Source of the DNA: Nemertoderma westbladi
Taxonomy: Eukaryota; Xenacoelomorpha; Nemertodermatida; Nemertodermatidae
Assembly: GCA_032718475.1 (NCBI GenBank)
Contig: JAUCBJ010007836.1
Location: forward strand, 1 to 29,912
Length of the DNA stretch: 29,912 nucleotides
Reading direction: 5' to 3'
Numbering within the stretch: position 1 is the first letter of the stretch; each line of letters starts with the position of its first letter. The notes beneath the pieces are model-generated. The model had not been told where the DNA came from, ran no database searches, and worked only from the letters and a program-made list of their open reading frames with translations. The position numbers were made by a program, and so were the translations under genes. Of this stretch, positions 1 through 9,138 are shown one piece after another.

Positions 1-1674
1 AGTATTTACCGATATTCTTAAAAAGACAATTGTCATAGAATTAAGGATCTTGTGTCCCCAGACATGTTCTGGAATCCAAATATGTCCATTTAATTATCAA
101 ATAATAAAATTTCAGGGAATAAATTTAAATTCATGTCTTTTAATGAATTTAATAAATTGCCATTTTACGCAATTTATAACATTCCCAAAATTCCATTAAT
201 TAATAGATCAAGGGAGCGGAGATTTATATTATTATGCGTATGCGTGTACGAAAGTCTCCCAAACATAGTCAATAGCCGATAAAATTCATAAAGTCATGTA
301 TAAAAACAGGACATTGACTATTAAAGAATACTATTAAATAACATCCCAGATCTGTATGCATTGGAACTACCCTAATTCTACCGCTAGCTTTGCATAATGT
401 CACCATAGCAACAACCACACTAGAATTAGAATTGAGTTAAAAGAACAATAGAAAGCTTGTCCCATTGAATAGCATAGGGAATAAATAGTGCACTGATAGT
501 ATCCAAGGATACATAATAATACAGTGACATTCTGGAAGGCATTGACTAACGGACAAGTGACCCGAGTGTGTGTAATTTGTGACAAGTTGTGTGTGTGGTA
601 TTTGTGAGTTTATAGGTGAATGTTACTGCTAAGGTGTGTTTACAGTAGCTAGTCGCAATCGTAAAAGTAACCTAACTCTCCAAGGAAACCTGAAGTACAT
701 CTAAGCCTTTGGGACGGACAGTTGAGTGACTTGTGCCGGTTGTCGTTGTCGTTGTGCGGCTACGTCGTTGGCGAAAGTACAGCGGCTACGACACATCAGC
801 GCTGAGGATCTCGTACTGTCCGGGGTTGATTGGGGTAGGCAGCGACGCCCGCTCGCCTAAATATAAACTCATTATAATATGGATAAACTCATATATAGCA
901 GATATGACGGAGTTGATAGAAGATGGTCTTGTCATCCTATCGATTTACACAATACGGACTATGTCGACTATATATCCTGCCCAGCGGAGTCGGAACCATA
1001 AACAGAAATTCGAATGCGAAAATTCTATTCGAAATCGACTCGAAAGAAAAGACACTTAAGAAACAAATGGATGCGGTAACTCCAACGTATATTTGGAATT
1101 CTTGATAGAAGCATTGTAACAACAAATAAATATCACCCGCGTTTACCCTACCAGACGTGCGTCTTTGGTATTATTACGATAAATGCCCTAGACCCAACTA
1201 ATAAACGGAAAGACATAAACATCCACGTAAACCGAAACTTGTTGACGTATCACCTATGCTCACTCGGCTCGAACGATCCTGGAGTAAACCTACGATCAGA
1301 GTCCCGGAATACATCGGTCAAACCTCCTCATTCCTTGGTTGGGCCTCAGACCTGCGATCTTGGTGGTGTCGCGGATCCTCGCGGACTGTATTCACTGTTC
1401 AAAGATCTAGTGCTACCCTAACAATTAATCGGTAACACTCCGACAGTGATTTCTAGCTAGCCGCCCATCTTACCTAGCCGGATTGTGACGCGGACACCTA
1501 ATATCACTATCCAACCGTATGGTCGTCCACGCTTAACGCGATACAACCCCTCATCAAGGTGAAGGAGAGCGTTGTACGAAATGAGTTAAGCGCTATTTTA
1601 TAAAGATCGGGGAGGAAACCTGCGTTTGTTCAGATAAACGTAAGTTATCACAGTGAGTCCAATCGATACACGAA
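1..1674. other. AT-rich flank without a recognisable gene
   Basis: I find no recognisable protein domain here. Several open frames of about 60-110 codons exist (for example 733-1059 and 923-1105 on the plus strand), but they overlap one another in different frames and resemble no family I know. A near-consensus splice donor word, GTAAGT, lies at about 1639-1644, but there is no gene model to attach it to. The stretch 1240-1500 is somewhat more GC-rich than its surroundings. The region could be degraded transposon DNA or ordinary intergenic sequence. Confidence 0.5.
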
Positions 1675-1982
1675 TTGGCCTTATCTCAATTCGATTGGGA
1701 AATCCAGAATCTCCAAGAAGTTATCGAACTTGGACGATCCTATTTTCTGCGAGAGTTTTTGGATGAACGTATCCAGCTACGAGCGGAGGAAAATCAGCTC
1801 GAGGAGAAGCATATCGAAACGGCAGATACCTCGACCACAATCCTACACCTTCTGATGCAATCATATTGCACCCTTCATCCAGGAGTTATGGCCCTCCTAG
1901 TAAAGTGGCTCCCCCCAAAGAGAAAAAGACTCTTGCTAGCCTCAAAAAACTGCGTAAACGCCGTCTGCGTAAGAAAGACTAA
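1675..1982 (+). pseudogene. Possible coding remnant with helical N-part and basic tail
   Basis: Two overlapping frames look protein-like. From 1675 to about 1840, frame 1 encodes a charged, helix-prone segment containing LREFLDERIQLRAEENQLEE. From about 1762 to the TAA at 1980-1982, frame 3 encodes a segment rich in Pro, Ser and Lys that ends in the strongly basic tail LKKLRKRRLRKKD. A single frameshift near 1840 could join them. I cannot name the family. A short Pro/Ser-rich stretch with a basic C-terminus just before a purine tract and a possible LTR would suit the last part of a retroelement polyprotein, but that is inference. It could also be chance open frame. Confidence 0.25.
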
Positions 1983-2060
1983 CTGTTTAGAGTATCTTTA
2001 TGTTTTAGAAACTGTGATTTTTATATTTTATAGACTGAAAATCCCATTTTCTGGGAGCGG

Positions 2061-2740
2061 TGTAAAAGCCTTTGCTGAATTGCCCCGTTATTTTTATTAT
2101 CTTTTACATTAAAATACTCTGTAGTTGATTTAATAAGTGTAAGAGACCGTATTATTGCTGTATCAGTGTTTTTAGAGGATCTAAGACCTATTTCCTCCGT
2201 ATGTGTACTGTGAAAGGCATATTTTATGATTCTATGGCAATTCGTGACGCAAAAGGGTGATAGCTACTCTTGAACAGTAGTTACTATGACTACGGTTAAC
2301 AGCTGACATTCATACGTGTTGATTTCCTTTGTTCTACGGCGTCTCTCAGTTCAGTCAGCCAATGAGAGCGTTTTTGTGGCTCCTTGTACAGAAAATTTCC
2401 GAGAAATGACGCAATGCCTATGTGCAGTGTTTACATTCAGTCTTGAGCCAAAGAAAGAACGGCTTGGAAGTATTTTGTGCTGTACTGCTTTTTAGTCGTA
2501 CACTAGTAGGTTTAATTATAAAGGGCATATATCCTTTAACTGCAATTTAACATACCTAACGACTACTGCTGACTGATGATCATACATGCTGACTGCTGAA
2601 ACATTGCAAACTCATAACAATCAGTGTTCAGTAGTTATTTTATACTGCTATTTACCGTCAGTTCTTCATAATATGGTTGATGAATTATTATATTTGGAAT
2701 AACGATAAACAACCCCGAAACCCAATGTTCTTGATATACC
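2061..2740 (+). repeat. Candidate LTR-like segment (weak)
   Basis: The purine-rich string CTGGGAGCGG at 2051-2060 is followed by TGTAAAAGCC, the arrangement of a polypurine tract next to an LTR that begins with TG. A CCAAT word at about 2360 and a TATAAA-like string (ATTATAAAGG) at about 2515 could be promoter elements. No second copy of this sequence was found in the window, and the right-hand boundary is a guess. The call rests only on this layout and on the possible coding remnant directly upstream. Confidence 0.2.
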
Positions 2741-3373
2741 GAAGGTAAGAGAGAAGGGTTACAGATAAACGATTGTGACTTATGTTAAAGTGGTTTGAAG
2801 TGAATCTAATGTTATTTGATAGACCCTACATGAGTCAGCCTGTGTTCCTTTTATATGTGACTAAAATCAGTGAAGATTGGCAGATTAGTGTGCAGTATTG
2901 TGCAGCATTGTGTATGAGTGAGTCTGTTAAAGAAGCAATTCCTAAAGAATGCGCCATATATGTGAATTATAATTAAGCCATATCGTTGTGAGTAGTTTAA
3001 GTCATAACTCTGTTTATATAGGTAAAGCGCCACGTCCTAAAGGAACTGTTAATATTCCCGAAGGTAAATAATATTGTCAGAGATTATATAATACTGTCAG
3101 TCGAATAATACATTAGGCTTACATAGCAATAAAATTAAACCGTCGAACCCAATCTCCCGGGAATATCCAGCGGGTGAATGGTCGCGCACGGATTGGTTTC
3201 GACTAGTGTAGTGAATCAAATAGGCCTACTTGTCATAGACTAAAAACAGATTTAATATCTAGAAGACATCTTAATTTGGTGGGTTAAACTGCCAAAGGTC
3301 TGAAAGCGCGAACATAATTGATTTAGAGGATTTAATTGATTTAACAGATAATACTGGTATTGGTGCTATTAAT
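2741..3373. other. No gene seen
   Basis: Open frames here are short and AT-rich (for example 2782-2976) and resemble no known family. From 3314 onward, the frame used by the gag gene downstream is already open and translates to an Asp/Leu/Ile-rich stretch. The gag leader may therefore begin a little upstream of the ATG at 3374. This is presumably the 5' untranslated part of the BEL/Pao element, but I could not identify a primer-binding site or a 5' LTR. Confidence 0.4.
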
Positions 3374-3400
3374 ATGAACGTGGTGGACGTGCATAGCCCG

Positions 3401-3600
3401 TCAAAAGAGGGCATGGTAGGCCATGCAGTCAGTAGGCAGGAGATGGGGGGATGAGAGGCCCCAGTGAGGGCCTGGTAGGCCACGTAGTTAGTAGGCAGGA
3501 AGTGGCGGGGTTGAGTCAACCCAGTGAGGGCCTGGTAGGCCACATAGTTAGTAGGCAGGAAGTGGAGGGCCTGGTAGGCCACACAGTAGCAGAGGGAGAG
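3401..3600 (+). repeat. 60-bp coding tandem repeat in gag leader
   Basis: The motif GAGGGCCTGGTAGGCCAC recurs at 3407, 3466, 3526 and 3565. The spacings are 59, 60 and 39 bp. Each full unit encodes a peptide close to SEGLVGHVVSRQEV. The 59-bp first spacing shows that one base is missing in unit 1, exactly where the reading frame changes from frame 2 to frame 1. The 60- and 39-bp spacings keep the frame, as expected for a repeat expanding under coding constraint. Confidence 0.85.
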
Positions 3601-3697
3601 GCGGGGGTGAATAGACCCAGCCGCAGTGGGGTTAGTGTGTCGACTAGAGAGGGGTGTAGAAGCGAAGTGAGAGATAGTGAAGTAATAGGTGGCGAGT

Positions 3698-3765
3698 GGG
3701 GGGGGGGGGGGCTACAGGAGCCCCACAACGAGAGATTAGCGGCGAGCAGGTTGGGGGGGGGGGGG
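3698..3765 (+). repeat. Two G homopolymers within gag leader
   Basis: G runs of 14 (3698-3711) and 13 (3753-3765) bases lie in the gag reading frame and encode polyglycine. A third run of 14 G at 4626-4639 coincides with a frame change. Such runs are prone to polymerase slippage and to sequencing error. Confidence 0.9.
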
Positions 3766-5901
3766 CAAAAGAGTGTCCCACAGGCGTCGGCGGATAATGC
3801 GCGGGGCGAATTAGGTGAACCGCAGCACCCGGCGATGGAGAATAGTAGGGGGAGTGCGAGTATCCCCAGTGGCGTGCGATCGAGCAGAGAGAGACAGGTT
3901 GATGTCGCGAGAGGGCGAGCAATGAGACGTCGAGCCCGATCAGAAGAGGGAAGAAGAACAGTGGAGTTTAACCGGGAGGTCGACGAGAGATCTCACGAAC
4001 GGGAACACTGCACTACAGAGAGAAGAAGGGAAGAGAGTAGAAGAAGTGTCGTTGTGAACGACAGGAGAGCGAGGACGGACAGCGAGCCGTCGGTAGTAGA
4101 GATGGAGACGGAGAGTCAGTGTGGTCGAGTTCCAGGAGATTGCCGTCGTCCCGGGGAGACGCGACCTGACGAGGCGTGTTACGCGCAGGGAGAGGGGTAC
4201 AGGATGTACCGGCATGAGGACGAGAGCAGTAGAGGGGATGGAAGAGAAACTCCCCGACGGGATATACCTACCGATCGAGAATACGGTAGCCGCGGGGAGG
4301 ATTATTCGAGAAGGTTGAACTTTGATCCCGAGCGACACATACAGACTGCAGGACATACTGTAGGCCTCACTGCACATACCATAGGCCATGCTGGGAGAGA
4401 TAATGTAGGCGATAGGATAGCATGAATGACGGGATTAAACCCGGAAGTCGCGGAGTACATACCGGCAGGTAGGCCAGAAGTGGATAGGCCTATACCGGTA
4501 CCAGCACAGCAGTATGACTACAGCATGCAAGGACACAACATATATCCAGGGGAGGGGAGAGTTATTGCGGATAGGTGCATGTGCCCCAATATATTAACAT
4601 CAACCCCAGTATCAAACATACCGGTGGGGGGGGGGGGGGCAGGGTGACATTCCCCCATCACAATATCAACAATATACCCCAGTAGGAATAAGATCATCAA
4701 ACCCCTTGGACGAGAATAGATCGTGCGACACTGAAATATGGAGGGGGCCGCTACCCCCAATGATATATCCAAGTCAAAGGAAAGCGGCAGACAGGACGAA
4801 CGGACCGCATCCGACAGGAGAATCTATACAGCATCCATCGAACCCATTGAAAGCACAAGCCATGGGGATGGCCACGTTAATCGATGCATTAAAAACTAGG
4901 ATCGAGTTACCACCCGTGGAACCGTTAAAATTCGATGGAAGTAGGCCGGAAGAATACCTACAGTTTCGGCGCATGTATAGCAATGAGATACTAACGAAGA
5001 ACTTGACACAAGCGGAGTGCCTAAAGTATCTGCAAGTATATACAGGAGGCCAAGCATACGTCATCGTGAGGCAATACCAGGGTATCGAGGGTGGCTTCAC
5101 AACAGCATGGTGGGCACTAGACAGGGAGTACGGGCACCCGGCCAAGATCATCCGGCAGACCCTGAGAGGTATAACCTCGGGTGGCCTACAGGATAACCCC
5201 GTTAGCATAAAGACGTTCGCTAACAAAGTCGAGAAAGCACTAATCGTGCTAAAGACACTGGACGCACCATACAAACTTAATGCATCCAACAACATCACCA
5301 CGATAGCGCAGGCACTGCCGATATGGTTGCGCAATAAGTGGAGAAAGATCGCTTTCTCCACAAGAGACAGGAAGGGTGCGGAACCGGGTTTAGAAGAGAT
5401 GTCGAGCTTCTTGAACTATGAAGCCGAATTAATAACAGACCCAGTCTATAGCGAGGATAGCCTGGGAAAGGCACCAAAGATCGATTACCACAGGCCGAAA
5501 CCAGAACACAACGCATCGAACGCATTACCAAAGCTCAGACAGTCACTGCCGTACGCAGCAACGCAGGGGACTGCCAGTCCACAAGTAGCCGGGGGTAAGA
5601 CCACATCATGGAGCGGACAGGGGAAAAATAACAACACAAATAAACATAACCCCAGCACGCCCAGTAGGCCGAACCCAAACAATAAGAATAGTAGGGACTT
5701 TGGTACGAACATAAGTGCGATATGCAATGCACTTTATAAGGATGGCTACAACCCAAAGAGCAAATGCCAATTACATACAAATGCACTTCATCAGACCATG
5801 AACTGCAGATACTGGCAAGCACTACCCAGGGAAGATCAGGTAGAATACGCGAGAAAAAATGAAATCTGCTCACTATGTGTGATGAGTGGACATAGAGCTA
5901 A

Positions 5902-6348
5902 CCAATGCAAGGAAACGCCAATCAAGTTGGTCAAAGTAAAGGTCAGACGATGCAAACAAGCACCGTAGTGGTGAAGAAAAGAGGAACGGTACTATTAGGG
6001 GTAGTACCAGTAAGGATAATCGGGGAAGGCAAGTCATCAGTAACCACACTGATGCTGGTCGACAGTGGAGCAGCCTTCACCTTGGTCGAGGATTGGGTGG
6101 CCAAAGAGATAGGATTGAGAACGAGGCCAAGTAGAATGGCGGTAACAACCATCTCCAGCAAAGATGAGGTCCTGGAGATGAGGACCGGACGGTGCGCGAT
6201 AGCAGCGATAGCACTGGGATGCGACTATGGGGCGACCATCGACCCCATCCAGGTGATAGAGTCGATAAATATCAATGCCAGGCGGCCCACCAACATCGAG
6301 GTCGAATAGTACAAATTCCTGGACAGTATCGACTTCTCAATCCCAGAG
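5902..6348 (+). pseudogene. pol: BEL/Pao pol, protease region (broken)
   Basis: This is the retropepsin part of pol, which would cleave the polyprotein. Frame 1 opens at 5902 after a stop. The active-site segment LVDSGAAFTLVEDW lies at about 6055-6100, with the Asp-Ser-Gly triad followed by hydrophobic residues, as in the DUF1758/Pao protease family. A hydrophobic strand (GTVLLGVVPVRI) precedes it. An in-frame TAG at 6307-6309 interrupts pol. The same frame continues directly through 6310-6348 into the reverse-transcriptase ORF, so this is a point lesion and not a gene end. Confidence in the family is high because gag and RT of the same type flank it. Confidence 0.75.
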
Positions 6349-7146
6349 GTGGACGTTAGGAAAGTATCCATTATAGTAGGAATGGACTGTCCGACGGCCC
6401 ACGAGAGAATGCAAACGGTCTTCGGCGAAGACAGGCAGTGTGACCCGGTGGCGATTTTAATCGAAAGCAAGACGGTGGCGAAAGAAGACAAACAGGCTCT
6501 AGAGAGCGTAAAGGAGTCGATGAGATGCGACGAGGGGCGGTATACCATAGGGATAGTATGGAAGCTACCGAAGCTACCGCTACCCGACAATAAGAATGAG
6601 TACATTCATAAGACGATCAAGAAGTATGTTGAGAAAGGATGGGCCGTAGAACTACCGGTCGACGAACCAAACATGGACAGGACCTATTACCTGCCACTCC
6701 ATGTGGCTCTAGACCCGAAGAAAGGTAAACTGCGGATGGTAGTTGACGCATCGGCTAAAACCAACAGCAAATGCCTAAACGATTATCTGCTGGAGGGTCC
6801 CAATATCTACAACTCAGGGATTGAGGTCCTACTCAGATTCAGGAGTAGGAAACACGCTTTTACCTGCGACATCGAAGGCATGTTCAACCAAGTCCGTGTA
6901 ACGGAAGAGGATAGCGACAGTCAGAGCTTCCTATGGTACGACGGCGACGAGGAACCGTCGACCATACCGATGTATAAGATGGTAGTACAGAATATGGGAG
7001 CCAAGTCGTCTTCGTTTACGATGACTGTGGCCGTAAGAGACACAGTGGAGGGGAAGGAAGATAAATATAGCGCCGAAGCCGTCGACATGATTCGACGCGG
7101 CTTCTATGTAGACGATGGGATGGAGACACGGTGGAAACACGGTTAA
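6349..7146 (+). pseudogene. pol: BEL/Pao pol, reverse transcriptase (broken)
   Basis: This is the RNA-dependent DNA polymerase of the element. Recognisable blocks are YYLPLHVALDPKKGKLRMVV with DASAK (about 6685-6760), LNDYLLEGPN, a palm segment FTCDIEGMFNQVRV (about 6860-6900) containing the first catalytic Asp, FLWYDGD, and the FYVDD catalytic box (about 7104-7118). The order and wording are those of the BEL/Pao RT family. The helix before LPLHV is shorter than usual, with LPDNKNEYIHKTIKKYVEKG in place of a longer segment, which suggests a small deletion. The MGAKSSS segment replaces the usual FGATSSP-like motif. Shortly after FYVDD the frame shifts from 1 to 2, between about 7115 and 7146, which would cut off the thumb region. 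Confidence 0.85.
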
Positions 7147-7903
7147 GAAACTACTGGATATGGGGCACGAGGTTCGCGACATCCTAAAAGGATCCGGGTT
7201 TAACCTAACCAAGTTCCAATCCAGCTCGCAAGAGTTCATGAAAGCTATAGAGGACAGGAGGCCAGAGTCGACCATGGATAATCCCACGACAGCTAAGGGA
7301 CAGGACATGGCGAACAAAAGAGTAGAGTCCCAACAGAAGGCACTAGGGATCGTGTGGAACCGAGAGACAGATGAGTTGAAATACCAGTTGAGCCAGGAGG
7401 GCGCAGACATCCACACAAAAAGGGGCTATGTGTCAAAGTGTGAGGGTATCATTAATAGCAGACCGCTATATCCAGAAAATGATGACCCTGAGTCATTAGA
7501 TGTGCTGACGCCCAGTCATTTTCTAATGGAAAGGCCAGCAACCATCGACATGCGGGGTGTAGACCCAGACAACATACACTCCCACCAGAGTTGGAAAGTC
7601 GCTAAGGCGATAAGCGCAGAGTATTGGAGGAGGTGGGTCGAGGAGTATCTACCCACGCTTCATAGGAGAAGCAAGTAGAGAAATACAAACAGGGAGTTAA
7701 AGGAGGGTGATCTGGTGATCGTCCCGGACGATACCATCATCAACAACCAGTGGCGGTTGGCGAGAGTTGTGGGCACTTACTCCGATGAGGACGGAAGAGT
7801 CCAATCGGTAGAAGTGTGGATAGGTGGCAAGATAGGAGCGAAAGATAGGAAGACCTACAGGAGAGCTGTAGGGAAGTGTTGCCTCTTAGAGGGAGCACCT
7901 TAG
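7115..7903 (+). pseudogene. pol: BEL/Pao pol, RT connection fused to integrase C-terminus (deleted)
   Basis: Frame 2 resumes pol after FYVDD with the usual post-catalytic helix (GFNLTKFQSS) and the strand KALGIVWNRETDELKY, and it reaches the HTKRGYVSK start of the Peptidase_A17/RNase H-linked region. Near 7436 it jumps in frame to CEGIINSRPLYP and LTPSHFL, which belong to the end of the integrase core in BEL/Pao. The RNase H domain, zinc-binding region and catalytic integrase core are therefore missing. The tail is DUF5641-like: EYLPTLHRRSK, a TAG at 7676-7678, then ELKEGDLVIVPDD and WRLARVV. The TAG falls where the family has a conserved Trp, so it probably arose as TGG to TAG. The final stop is TAG at 7901-7903. 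Confidence 0.8.
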
Positions 7904-8016
7904 TCGAGTAGAGTTTAGTCGTCCAAGCATTGGACTGAGGGGGGTGGGATTGAGGGTGAGACGCCCTTCCCACACATAAAAATAAAAAAAAATAAAAAAT
8001 AGTACATAATAGGTAC

Positions 8017-8680
8017 GCAGTAAGTAGGCAGATAGAAGTTAGTTAGTGGAGTTAGTTAAGTAGTAAGAGGGTACATAGTACCGTTAGTTAGATAGTGGAG
8101 TCAGTCAAGTAGTAAGAGGGTACGTAGCACCGTTAGTTAGTTAGTGGAGTTAGAGGTTAGTAAGAGGGTACGTAGTACCGTTAGTTAGTTAGTGGAGTTA
8201 GAGGTTAGTAAGAGGGTACATAGTACCGTTAGTTAGTTAGTGGGAGTTAGAGATCAGTAAGAGGGTACGTAGTACCATTAGTTAGTTAGTGGGAGTTAGA
8301 GGTCAGTAAGAGGGTACGTAGTACCGATTAGTAAGAGTTAGTTAGAGGTCAGTAAGAGGGTACGTAGTACTGATTAGTAAGAGTTAGTTAGAAGTTAGTA
8401 AGAGGGTACGTAGTACCGATTAGTAAAAGTTAGTTAGAAGTTAGTAAGAGGGTACGTAGTACCGATTAGTAAGAGTTAGTTAGAGGTCAGTAAGAGGGTA
8501 CATAGTACCGATTAGTAAGAGTTAGTTAGAAGTTAGTAAGAGGGTACGTAGGACCGATTAGTAAGAGTTAGTTAGAGGTCAGTAAGAGGGTACGTAGTAC
8601 CAATTAGTAAGAGTTAGTTAGAGGTCAGTAAGAGGGTACGTAGTACCGATTAGTAAGAGTTAGTGGTAGAAGGGTATGTA
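8017..8680 (+). repeat. 46-48 bp tandem array with GGTACGTAGTACC hairpin words
   Basis: About 13 tandem units share AGAGGGTACGTAGTACC followed by GATTAGTAAGAGTTAGTTAG. Early units are about 48 bp with GTTAGTTAGTTAGTGGAG, and later units are about 46 bp. Each unit contains the short inverted repeat GGTAC-GTA-GTACC. All plus-strand frames are closed by many TAG/TAA triplets, so the array is noncoding. It lies between pol and the second coding region of the proposed element. Confidence 0.9.
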
Positions 8681-9111
8681 TAATATAAATATTAATTAGT
8701 AGCGAGTAGCGAGAGGGGGGCACGTGAGTACAGCTGGATAGATCGTGTAGGCCACGCGACGCATACTGCTGTACTGCACTAGCCCGCAGAGTAGGCCAGA
8801 ATGTGGATTATAAAGTAGAATAATCCATTGGCAGAAGTAGTAGCACAGTAGTAGGATTAGATTAAATATTACAAATAGAATAGGGCTAGAAAATTAACAA
8901 ATTATGGTAACAGTAGAGAAAATATTCTGGAACATAATTAAAGTAACGGACAAAATTGCAATTTAGGGTACAATTTGACAGTTTAGAAATTATGTAGTGT
9001 AAATTAGGCTATAACTCAGAAATTCTGCGAGTGATAGGCCATTTTCGAACTGATTAAAACATCCTAACTTTATCACTCATCCGTAAAGTGCCTTGGCAAG
9101 GCACCACCTAA
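8681..9111. other. Spacer without a gene
   Basis: AT-rich noncoding stretch between the tandem array and the second coding region. No domain or long open frame is visible. Near its end it holds the 17-bp near-palindrome listed separately. Confidence 0.5.
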
Positions 9112-9117
9112 CGGGTG
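9088..9117 (+). promoter_or_regulatory. Inverted repeats just upstream of the second ORF
   Basis: GTGCCTTGGCAAGGCAC (9088-9104) has 8-nt arms around one base. It is followed by a weaker CACC...GGTG pair (9105-9117). Together they end 21 nt before the first in-frame ATG (9139). They could fold in RNA just ahead of the start codon, but no function is shown. Confidence 0.4.
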
Positions 9118-9138
9118 AGCGATTGGGGAGAGTTTGAG

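Larger units (their letters stand above)
3374..5968 (+). pseudogene. gag: BEL/Pao gag (broken)
   Basis: This is the structural polyprotein of a BEL/Pao retrotransposon, which would form the cytoplasmic RNA-packaging particle. The leader (3374-4700) is low-complexity and Arg/Glu/Ser-rich. The core (about 4900-5360) matches the DUF1759 family typical of Pao gag, with FDGSRPEEYLQFRR and a Trp/Tyr-containing WWALDREYGHP segment. The C-terminal part has a Cys/His cluster (CQLHTNALHQTMNC, about 5767-5808) and a classical CX2CX4HX4C knuckle (CSLCVMSGHRANQC, about 5869-5910). Lesions are a 1-nt loss in the first 60-bp repeat unit near the G run at 3445-3450, an in-frame TGA at 4423-4425, and a frame change at the G14 run 4626-4639. 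The stop at 5966-5968 overlaps the pol frame by about 67 nt in the -1 frame. I saw no canonical slippery heptamer in that overlap, so decay is as likely as programmed frameshifting. Confidence 0.8.

Noticed and set aside
733-1105. Coding exon at the left end
   Set aside because: Three overlapping frames of similar length have no domain and no supported splice sites. Nothing distinguishes them from chance.
4774-5873. Reverse-strand frames of up to 195 codons opposite gag
   Set aside because: They lie antisense to a clear DUF1759/zinc-knuckle gag and are hydrophobic shadows without any family signature.
5902-5968. Programmed -1 frameshift between gag and pol
   Set aside because: The overlap and direction fit, but no X XXY YYZ heptamer is present in the overlap, and the copy carries several plain frameshifts.
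8017-8680. CRISPR array
   Set aside because: The intervals between shared words are themselves repeated, so there are no unique spacers, and the context is a eukaryotic retroelement.
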